From Flavobacterium sediminis (GTDB lineage Bacteria > Bacteroidota > Bacteroidia > Flavobacteriales > Flavobacteriaceae), in NCBI RefSeq assembly GCF_003148385.1, contig NZ_CP029463.1, positions 372,001 to 436,000 of the forward strand: a stretch of DNA of 64,000 nucleotides, in the 5' to 3' direction. The translations under genes were made by a program, and so were the position numbers. Within the stretch, counting starts at the first letter, position 1. Each line of letters opens with the position of its first letter. Below the pieces are notes generated by a model. That model saw nothing but the letters and a program-made list of their open reading frames with translations, did no database searches and had not been told where the DNA came from. This document shows positions 57,458 through 64,000 of this stretch, piece by piece.

Positions 57458-58471
57458 ATGAAGCAATCAGCTAACGAAATCATACACTTACACCACGGAA
57501 GCGGTGGCGAACACATGACCAAGCTTTTAAATGAGGTCATTATCAAAACGCTTCACAACGATATTTTAGACGTAAAACACGACGGTGCTTTTCTTAATTT
57601 ACAAGGAAAATTAGCCTTTTCTACCGATAGTTATGTGATTTCTCCCATTTTTTTCAAAGGTGGAAATATTGGCGAATTAGCCGTGAACGGAACCGTGAAC
57701 GATTTGTCTATGTGTGGTGCAAAACCCAAATATTTATCCTTATCTTTTATTATTGAAGAAGGGTTCTCCTTAGCTGAATTTACCACTATTGTTGAGTCCA
57801 TCAGAAAAGCAGCCGATAAAGCTGAAGTTCAAATTGTGACCGGCGATACTAAAGTGGTAGAACGTGGAAAAGGCGATAAAATCTATATCAATACTTCCGG
57901 GATTGGTGTGGTTTATGACAAGGCAGAAATCAGTAGTTTGCAAATAAAACCCGGAAATGCCGTTTTGATCAACAGTGCTATCGCTTCTCACGGTATGGCG
58001 ATCATGTCAGAACGTGAAGGTTTGCAATTTGAAAGCGATATTGTAAGCGACACAACCAACCTCAACTTTACCGTTCAGCAATTGATTGAAAGATTTGGTA
58101 ATAAAGTTCATTTTTTACGCGATGCTACTCGCGGTGGATTGGCTTCTGTACTCAATGAAATTGCCACTGATTGTCATTTGGGCATCTCAATTTTTGACGA
58201 AAAAATCAACGTGGAGACTCAGGTTAAAAACGCTTGTGAACTTCTCGGTTTAGACCCTTTATACGTGGCTAATGAAGGTGCTTTCGTTTGTATTGTGGAC
58301 CAAAGTGTTGCTGATGAAGCTTTAGCTTTGCTACAAACTAAAAATCCGTTGGCTTCCAATATCGGTACAATTACCGAAGAACATCCGAATAAAGTGATCT
58401 TACATAGTGCCTTTGGCGGAAAAAGAGTTGTAAATCCGTTAATTGGCGAACAATTACCGCGTATTTGTTAA
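57458..58471 (+). CDS. hypE: hydrogenase maturation factor HypE
   Basis: A 337-residue PurM-like dehydratase that converts the thiocarbamate on its C-terminal Cys into thiocyanate, the source of cyanide ligands. HLHHGSGGEHMTKLL is the N-terminal signature, STDSYVISPIFF and VTGDTKVVERGKGD form the ATP site, LRDATRGGLASVLNEIA follows, and the protein ends PRIC with Cys337 as acceptor. Its stop codon overlaps the stop of the convergent nickel-permease gene. Confidence 0.97.
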   Translation: MKQSANEIIHLHHGSGGEHMTKLLNEVIIKTLHNDILDVKHDGAFLNLQGKLAFSTDSYVISPIFFKGGNIGELAVNGTVNDLSMCGAKPKYLSLSFIIEEGFSLAEFTTIVESIRKAADKAEVQIVTGDTKVVERGKGDKIYINTSGIGVVYDKAEISSLQIKPGNAVLINSAIASHGMAIMSEREGLQFESDIVSDTTNLNFTVQQLIERFGNKVHFLRDATRGGLASVLNEIATDCHLGISIFDEKINVETQVKNACELLGLDPLYVANEGAFVCIVDQSVADEALALLQTKNPLASNIGTITEEHPNKVILHSAFGGKRVVNPLIGEQLPRIC

Positions 58472-59070
58472 GGATTAAGATTTTCAAAAATTACTTTAGT
58501 GCCATAAAAAACACAAAGTAGCGATGATAAAATGGTTAAAGCCACTTGTAATCTTTCTGATTTCATAACTGTTTTGGAATAAGGAACGCTAAACAATCCG
58601 GCGGCGGCTAACATTCCTATAATAGAACCTAATCCGAAAATAACGATATAAAGCAAACCTTCTAAGGTGCTTTTCATTTGTGACATCACAACCACTACTA
58701 AAGCGCCACTTCCGGCTAATCCGTGAATTAAGCCGACTCCAAATGCCGCTTTGTGTTTATGATCGTTCGAATCGTCTTCTTGCTTAAGAAACATTTTCAT
58801 TAAACGAAATATTCCTAAAACAATCAACATACCTCCCACTCCGGCTTCAAAATAACTGAAGATTTTTTCGTCAATGCTGTATTTTAGCCCAATCATCAGT
58901 AAACCCACACAAAAGATAGTCGCAGTATGCCCTATTCCCCAATAAATTCCGTCTTTAACAGCAGTAGTTACTTTATTTCTATTGGTCACCAAGCTATTTA
59001 CCGCAATTAAATGATCGGCTTCAAAAGCATGTTCCAGACCGGAATATATGATTAAGAATACTTTTAGCAT
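58468..59070 (-). CDS. nickel permease (UreH/NicO-type)
   Basis: A 200-residue inner-membrane protein with six predicted helices. The metal-binding motif HAFEADHLIAVN in helix 1 resembles HAxDADHI of nickel/cobalt transporters, and the second motif is GIGHTATIF; a further His is in GLIHGLAGSGAL. It is shorter than NixA/HoxN and fits the UreH-like family. Location 9 bp after hypD makes nickel import for hydrogenase the likely role. Convergent with hypE, sharing stop-codon bases, so no terminator separates them. Confidence 0.87.
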   Translation of the reverse strand: MLKVFLIIYSGLEHAFEADHLIAVNSLVTNRNKVTTAVKDGIYWGIGHTATIFCVGLLMIGLKYSIDEKIFSYFEAGVGGMLIVLGIFRLMKMFLKQEDDSNDHKHKAAFGVGLIHGLAGSGALVVVVMSQMKSTLEGLLYIVIFGLGSIIGMLAAAGLFSVPYSKTVMKSERLQVALTILSSLLCVFYGTKVIFENLNP

Positions 59071-59079
59071 GATTTCTTT

Positions 59080-60159
59080 TTATTTAGCGTAATTATAATA
59101 AGCCGCACAAGCTCCTTCCGATGAAACCATTGGCGCACCTAACGGATTAGAAGGATTACAAGTAGCAGCAAACTGCGGACATTCGTGTGGTTTTTTTAAG
59201 CCACGTAAAATTTCACCTGCTATACAACCATTGGTCTCACAACCGGAAACTGTTTTAATTTCAAATTTTTTATTCGCATCAAAAGCCGCATATTTGGGCT
59301 GCAAAACATAACCACTGTCAGCAATAGCACCAATTCCTCTCCATTCTTGTGTACCAATTTCAAAAACATCAAACATAACTTCTTTGGCCCGAAGATTTCC
59401 TTCTTCTTTCACCATTCTCGTGTATTGATTTTCTACTTCATATTTACCGTTTTCTAATTGCAAAACGGCATGATAAATAGCCTGAAGTAAATCGGCGGGT
59501 TCAAAACCAGAAACTACAATGGGGATTTGATACTTTTCAGCAATCGGATAATATTCGTCTAATCCCATAATTGTACACACGTGACCTGCTCCCAAAAAAG
59601 CATCAATGGTACAAAATTCGTCCGACAAAATAGCTTCCATTGCCGGTGGAACTAAAACATGTGAAACCAACAATGAAAAATTCTTCAAACCTAATTTAGC
59701 CGCATGATGAACTGCCAAAGCGTTACTCGGCGCTGTGGTTTCAAAACCAACTGCAAAGAAAACCACTTCTTTATCCGGATTTTGGGCTGCAATATTAACC
59801 GCTTCCAAAGGCGAATACAAGATACGCAAATCACCTCCTTTAGCTTTCGCCTGCAACAAACTGATCGTTGAACCCGGAACCCGAATCATATCACCAAAAG
59901 AACACATGACCACGCCTTTTTCCATGAGCTCGACTGCTTTATCGATCAAATTCATGGGCGTTACGCACACCGGGCAACCGGGACCGTGAATCATTCGAAT
60001 ATTTTCAGGCAACAAATCCAACAAACCGTTCTTCACCAACGAATGCGTTTGACCACCACAAATTTCCATGATGTTCCACGGTTTTGTAGTTACCTTGTGA
60101 ATTTCGTCTATATAATGTTTAACGAGTTCGGGATTTCTATATTCGGTTAAATATTTCAT
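59080..60159 (-). CDS. hypD: hydrogenase maturation factor HypD
   Basis: A 359-residue scaffold with a [4Fe-4S] cluster on which the Fe(CN)2CO group is built with HypC. Cys34 is in MEICGGQTHS, the CxxC is GPGCPVCVTP (Cys62, Cys65), GFETTAPS is the third signature, and cluster ligands are in SGCETNGCIAGE, ECPQFAATCNP and EGACAAYYNY. Its start overlaps the FKBP gene by 4 bp. Confidence 0.97.
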   Translation of the reverse strand: MKYLTEYRNPELVKHYIDEIHKVTTKPWNIMEICGGQTHSLVKNGLLDLLPENIRMIHGPGCPVCVTPMNLIDKAVELMEKGVVMCSFGDMIRVPGSTISLLQAKAKGGDLRILYSPLEAVNIAAQNPDKEVVFFAVGFETTAPSNALAVHHAAKLGLKNFSLLVSHVLVPPAMEAILSDEFCTIDAFLGAGHVCTIMGLDEYYPIAEKYQIPIVVSGFEPADLLQAIYHAVLQLENGKYEVENQYTRMVKEEGNLRAKEVMFDVFEIGTQEWRGIGAIADSGYVLQPKYAAFDANKKFEIKTVSGCETNGCIAGEILRGLKKPHECPQFAATCNPSNPLGAPMVSSEGACAAYYNYAK

Positions 60160-60785
60160 TCTAAAATTTGAAGCAATTCAATGATAAACACTAAAGTAGA
60201 ATTGGGCTGAATCATTGGCGCAGCACCTTCTTCACCATAAGCATATTGATGTGGAATATACACTTTCCAGCGTGCTCCTTCATTCATTAAAGGTAAAACT
60301 TGTTGCCATCCGCTGATGGTTTCACCAATATTGATATCAAACGAACCAATATCCTTTGTAGAATCAAAAACGGTTTTATCCAACAAATAACCTTCATACA
60401 AAACACGTACATCATCTGTTACCACAGGTGTTTTTCCGTTTCCTTCTACTAAAATTTCATATTGTACTCCCGATGGTAAAGTTATCACTTCCGGGCGTTT
60501 TCCGTTTTCTTCTAAAAACTTCAATCCTTCTGCTGCATTTTGCTCTTTCATTTCTTCGCGCAAAAGCGTAATGTAATTATTAAAGATCTCAATAGCCCTT
60601 TTTTGAGAAATTTTGGGATACGAATTGCTGTAAACCGATTTTAATCCGTCTACAAAATCGTCATACGAAACTTCATCAAAGCCATTGTCTTTAAGGCTTA
60701 AACCCATTACAACACCTGCCGAATATGAAATTTTATCTTGCTCTTCTGTCTTTCCTATGGTTCCTAATAATTCTGAAATATTCAT
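60156..60785 (-). CDS. cytoplasmic FKBP-type peptidyl-prolyl isomerase
   Basis: A 209-residue protein of Mip/FkpA organisation: an N-terminal helical dimerisation domain (about 1-100; KISYSAGVVMGLSLKDNGF, then a long Glu/Lys helix) and a C-terminal FKBP domain (about 105-208) with VRVLYEGYLLDKTVFDST, GWQQVLPLMNEGARWKVYIP, AYGEEG and LVFIIELLQI. Mip-type proteins normally have a signal peptide, but this one starts MNISELLGTIGK without one. It is embedded in the hyp operon, 3 bp from hypF and overlapping hypD, so a hydrogenase-related folding role is likely. Confidence 0.9.
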   Translation of the reverse strand: MNISELLGTIGKTEEQDKISYSAGVVMGLSLKDNGFDEVSYDDFVDGLKSVYSNSYPKISQKRAIEIFNNYITLLREEMKEQNAAEGLKFLEENGKRPEVITLPSGVQYEILVEGNGKTPVVTDDVRVLYEGYLLDKTVFDSTKDIGSFDINIGETISGWQQVLPLMNEGARWKVYIPHQYAYGEEGAAPMIQPNSTLVFIIELLQILE

Positions 60786-60788
60786 GTG

Positions 60789-63071
60789 TTACGAATTAAT
60801 GTTTACACTATAATTTAATTGCCCAAAAGCGATATTCTCATCATTTGGCGATAGATTTTCGTGGAAATAACAGTTAAATTTTACTGCTAATTCTTCTTCA
60901 ATTAAATCTACCAAAAGTGCATTTTGGAATACGCCGCCGCTGTATGCAATTTCTTTAAAACTGTGGAAGTTTGCAACTTTTTCGATCACTTTAACTAAGG
61001 TAAAATGAAAATTAAGCGCTATTTCTTCTTTGCTTATATTTTGTTTGCTATCTGAAACGACCTTTTCAATTATTTTGAATGAAAGAATCGTTTCTGTCAA
61101 GTCTTCTCCTTCCAAATAATCGATTTTTGCTGTTTGAATATCATAGGCTTTTTGCGCCAGACTTTCCAAATATATCGCAGCTTCGCCTTCAAATGTCATT
61201 TCGTATGTAAAGCCTAACAAGCATGCAACAGCATCAATCAATCTTCCTACCGAAGAAGTTTGCAACGTATTTTGTTCTTTCTGTTTTTCGAATAAAATCC
61301 ATTCATTCGCACTAAACAAATGACGAATTTCATCGGGATTTCCGTTCCAAAGTGACAACAAGCTTATTTTCGGATTCTTCGACATTTTATCGCCTAAAAT
61401 CCAATTGAAGTTTTCGAAGTGCTGGATTCGTTTGAACTCTTTCTTTTGATATTCGAAAAATTCACCACCCCAAATTTCGTGTTCAGTGCCAAAACCAATG
61501 CCATCCCAAATAATACCCAACACTTTATTTTGGCTTTGCCACAAATTGTGTTCCGTTAAAATAGCCGAAAAATGCGCTATATGATGTTGAACTTCTTCTA
61601 CTTTTATGTTGTTTTTATCGATTTGCAATTCTTCAAGCATTCGACCTGATTCATACAACGGATGTTTATCTTTCACAACAACTTCGGGTTGAAACTTGAA
61701 TATGGAAAAATAATCTTGAATCGTTTTTTGGAATCGCAAAGCTGTATCGTAATCGGATAAATTCCCAAAATATTCGCTTGCATACAAATACGTATTAGGA
61801 AAAATGGCAATGGAACTTTTTAAATCGGCTCCCAATGCTACAATCTTTTTGCTTTGGATCTGTTCTTTATACGCTGAAGGCAAGCTAAAATTGGGCGCCA
61901 AACCTCGAGCTCTTCTCAATATAATTTTTCGTTTCTTTTTGGTCAATCGCACAACCGAATCATCTTGCGGGTGCTCAATATGTAAATCATGATGCAAAAA
62001 GAAATCGGCGATGTTTTTTAGTTTTTCTTCGGCTTCTTTTTCGCTGCTGCAAATGGGCGAACCATGAACATTTCCACTGGTTGCCACCAACGGAATTTGC
62101 GTTTCATGACACAACAAATGCAACAAACCCGAATAAGGCAATAGCGCTCCAATGGTTCTATTGATAGGTGAAACTTCGTTTATAGCCACATCACTTTTTG
62201 CTTTTGAAGGCAAAATAACGATTGGTGAAACCGTAGATTGCAATTCGTTTAACGCAAAATCATCAACCGAAACGTTTTTATGCAAACTTTCTTCGCTAGG
62301 AAACAAAACAGCTAAAGGTTTAACAGGTCTTTGTTTTCGAAGTCGCAATTTTTGAACAACCTCAGCTTTTGTTGCATCGCAAAGTAATAAATAACCCGAT
62401 GTGTTTTTTAGCGCGATGATACTTCCGGATTTTAATTGGTTTGCCAAAAAAGGAAAAATCTCTGGATTGGTTTCGTATAATTTTTCTCCGTTGGCATTAG
62501 TTACCCAAACTTGTATTCCGCAAACAGAACACGTATTGGTTTGCGAATAAAAACGTTTATCTTTTGGATTGTTATATTCTTTTTGACATTCCGGACACAT
62601 GTTGAAGTGATGCAAACTTGTATTTTCTCTTTCGAAAGGAAAATTTTCAGTAATAGCATAACGCGGTCCGCAGGTAGTACAAGTAGTAAACGGATAATAA
62701 AACCTTCTGTTGTTTTTGTCCAGAATTTCCGTTTTACAATCCGAACAAATGGCAAAATCAGGCGTCAAAGGAGCGTTTATTGGGTTTCCTGAATTTGTGG
62801 CTACAATTTGAAAATCCTTAAAATGTATCTGTTCTGAAACTTCAGTAAACGTGATAGCTTCAATTTTAGAACTTGATGGCGCTTGAAGTGAAATGTTATC
62901 ATAAAAATTTCTAAATACCTCAGCTGAAGTTTGCGCTGTTATTTCTACGCCGAAAGTAGTATTGGTCACAGTGCCTTTAATTTTATATTGGGTTGCCAAA
63001 TTGTAAATAAAGGGTCTGAAACCAACTCCCTGAACTCTTCCGGAAATCCTTATTTTGAATGTACTATTCAA
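60789..63071 (-). CDS. hypF: carbamoyltransferase HypF
   Basis: A 760-residue enzyme that uses carbamoyl phosphate and ATP to carbamoylate the C-terminal Cys of HypE. Domains: acylphosphatase (about 1-90, RVQGVGFRPFIYNLA); two zinc-finger units with Cys109, 112, 131, 134 and Cys159, 162, 181, 184; a YrdC-like domain (about 200-385, LRLRKQRPVKPLAVLF and HPQDDSVVR); and a Kae1-like domain (about 395-755, VQHHIAHFSAIL, WDGIGFGTEHEIWGGEFF and SGGVFQNALL). Full length. It overlaps the protease gene by 8 bp. Confidence 0.97.
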   Translation of the reverse strand: MNSTFKIRISGRVQGVGFRPFIYNLATQYKIKGTVTNTTFGVEITAQTSAEVFRNFYDNISLQAPSSSKIEAITFTEVSEQIHFKDFQIVATNSGNPINAPLTPDFAICSDCKTEILDKNNRRFYYPFTTCTTCGPRYAITENFPFERENTSLHHFNMCPECQKEYNNPKDKRFYSQTNTCSVCGIQVWVTNANGEKLYETNPEIFPFLANQLKSGSIIALKNTSGYLLLCDATKAEVVQKLRLRKQRPVKPLAVLFPSEESLHKNVSVDDFALNELQSTVSPIVILPSKAKSDVAINEVSPINRTIGALLPYSGLLHLLCHETQIPLVATSGNVHGSPICSSEKEAEEKLKNIADFFLHHDLHIEHPQDDSVVRLTKKKRKIILRRARGLAPNFSLPSAYKEQIQSKKIVALGADLKSSIAIFPNTYLYASEYFGNLSDYDTALRFQKTIQDYFSIFKFQPEVVVKDKHPLYESGRMLEELQIDKNNIKVEEVQHHIAHFSAILTEHNLWQSQNKVLGIIWDGIGFGTEHEIWGGEFFEYQKKEFKRIQHFENFNWILGDKMSKNPKISLLSLWNGNPDEIRHLFSANEWILFEKQKEQNTLQTSSVGRLIDAVACLLGFTYEMTFEGEAAIYLESLAQKAYDIQTAKIDYLEGEDLTETILSFKIIEKVVSDSKQNISKEEIALNFHFTLVKVIEKVANFHSFKEIAYSGGVFQNALLVDLIEEELAVKFNCYFHENLSPNDENIAFGQLNYSVNINS

Positions 63072-63606
63072 CAGTGATTACTTTCTGTTCTCTGATGTTG
63101 TGAACCAAATTTAAGATTTCTTCGGTTACCTTTTCAATAGCTGCTTCTACTTTTGGCGAAAGCCCTACTACCATTGGATCCATTTTTGAAATAGTAATAG
63201 TGTAGAGATAAATCTGAGGCATTCTATCAAACATAGTCAAAATTTCGACCATGTCTTTTAATCCGAAATTATGTCCGCTTAAAGCTAATGGAAAATCATT
63301 GGAAAATTTTGGTTTCAGTAAGGAAATTGTTCCTTCTTCCTTACCATCCATAGTAGCGTCAACCAATATTGCAACGGGATGACTTTCCAGATAAGGAACC
63401 AAAAGAAAACCTCCGGTTCCTCCATCTATAAAAGTTATATTTTCGGGAAATTTTGATTGTTCCAAATTATTGATAAAATGCACACCAACTCCTTCATCTC
63501 CCATAAGGTAATTTCCTATTCCCAAAATAAGGATATCGTTTCCCTTAGAGTGAAAATCGTCTTTTTTATACGCTAAAACATCTTCTGTCATAATTGTTTC
63601 AATCAA
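63064..63606 (-). CDS. hydrogenase maturation endopeptidase (HyaD/HybD family)
   Basis: A 180-residue nickel-dependent protease that cuts the C-terminal tail of the hydrogenase large subunit after metal insertion. Nickel ligands correspond to Glu38 (GIGNYLMGDEGVG), Asp83 (LVDATMDG) and His112 (SGHNFGLKD). FIDGGTGGFLLVPYLE is the family's middle motif. The first 25 residues are unusual, and a later start (Met6) is possible. It lies 19 bp after the cytochrome b gene. Confidence 0.93.
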   Translation of the reverse strand: MIETIMTEDVLAYKKDDFHSKGNDILILGIGNYLMGDEGVGVHFINNLEQSKFPENITFIDGGTGGFLLVPYLESHPVAILVDATMDGKEEGTISLLKPKFSNDFPLALSGHNFGLKDMVEILTMFDRMPQIYLYTITISKMDPMVVGLSPKVEAAIEKVTEEILNLVHNIREQKVITVE

Positions 63607-63625
63607 ACTATTCTATTACGTTTAA

Positions 63626-64000
63626 TTATTGTTTTGTCTCTTCCTGAACCCGCTCAGAAGACACAAATTTTTGTCCGCTAATCATTGCAGAAGTTTCTCC
63701 TCTGCCTTCTAACCAATCGTGGAATAACACTAAATAAATGTGAACTGCCATAAACAGGATAAACATCCACATGGTTATATGGTGTACTTTACGAATCAGA
63801 ATTTCATTATCATTAAACAATGGAGTCACCCAAGCAAACATTTTCGGAAAGAACCAAGAAGCTGTAGGTGCGTACATTGCAAAACCTGTTGCCATCATTA
63901 GTAACGCTAAAACGAACATTACAAGATAAGAAAAAGTGGCTACACTGTTATGCCCGATACTGAAACTTTCAATTTTGTGAGCTTGCTCATTTTGTAGAAA
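63626..64000 (-). CDS. [NiFe]-hydrogenase b-type cytochrome subunit, 5' end beyond window
   Basis: The last 124 codons of the membrane cytochrome that passes electrons from the hydrogenase small subunit to quinone (HyaC/CybH). Haem-ligand histidines are in FSIGHNSVATFSYLVMF and in VHHITMWMFILFMAVHIYLVLF, and the C-terminus has HDWLEGRGETSAMISGQKF, typical of the family. The frame is open to the window edge, so the shorter reading from 63919 is not the real start. It implies that hydrogenase small and large subunit genes lie just upstream, outside the window. Confidence 0.93.
   Translation of the reverse strand, partial: FLQNEQAHKIESFSIGHNSVATFSYLVMFVLALLMMATGFAMYAPTASWFFPKMFAWVTPLFNDNEILIRKVHHITMWMFILFMAVHIYLVLFHDWLEGRGETSAMISGQKFVSSERVQEETKQ

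Overview
The window looks like a chromosomal segment of a Bacteroidota bacterium, most likely Flavobacteriaceae and Flavobacterium-like. The DNA is AT-rich. Promoters carry the Bacteroidota -7 element TAnnTTTG, often with a TTTG/TTG element 19-21 bp upstream, rather than sigma70 -35/-10 boxes. Secreted proteins end in type IX secretion (Por) sorting domains, and many families are typical of the group (DUF3810, DUF4197, MORN/YwqK, long-form YidC, propeller-LytTR regulators). No rRNA, tRNA, CRISPR array, prophage or intact transposase was seen.

Layout. 1-7.9 kb (minus): a packed operon of S8 protease, nitronate-monooxygenase-like enzyme, small secreted protein and PafA-type alkaline phosphatase (cut by the window edge), then a Ca/Na antiporter, mnmA, a MORN protein and proC. 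8-18.5 kb: yidC and pyrG, small conserved genes, a peroxide-defence block (glutathione peroxidase plus OhrR with two strong palindromic operators, and katG), then pyrF and a metal-receptor-like protein. 18.8-25.7 kb (plus): an AraC regulator, response regulator and CHASE3 histidine kinase, followed by a run of small envelope proteins. 26.9-33.7 kb (plus): an iron-uptake island with two TonB-dependent siderophore receptors, two PepSY membrane proteins and a small Cys-containing protein. Three of its promoters share one architecture: a Fur-like box next to the -33 element and a second about 60 bp downstream touching the start codon. 33.9-41.6 kb: a PilJ/PAS histidine kinase, a secreted hydrolase, a Vat-type acetyltransferase with an overlapping AraC gene, a PEBP protein, a 133-bp MITE-like element, and a siderophore-interacting protein divergent from another AraC gene. 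41.7-43.6 kb: a very AT-rich type II restriction-modification pair (ApaLI-like nuclease and beta-class methyltransferase). 43.6-55.8 kb: pepD, a DUF3810 protein, a membrane-anchored propeller-LytTR regulator and its probable regulon, NDH-2, an ECF sigma factor with a four-helix membrane partner, and an acyltransferase. 56-64 kb: [NiFe]-hydrogenase maturation, with hypA-B-C-E (plus) convergent on cybH (partial), endopeptidase, hypF, an FKBP isomerase, hypD and a nickel permease (minus). The hydrogenase subunits should lie beyond the right edge.

The most unusual signal is at 46.3-52.3 kb. Two genes for secreted proteins are each preceded by four direct repeats of a CGTCAC-like hexamer with the same 21-21-22 bp spacing and the same distance to the start codon. 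The first array directly follows the intact LytTR gene; the second directly follows a decayed copy of that gene's 3' end, with the same 145-bp stop-to-start distance. This points to a duplicated regulator-operator-target unit in which the second regulator died but its operator was kept.
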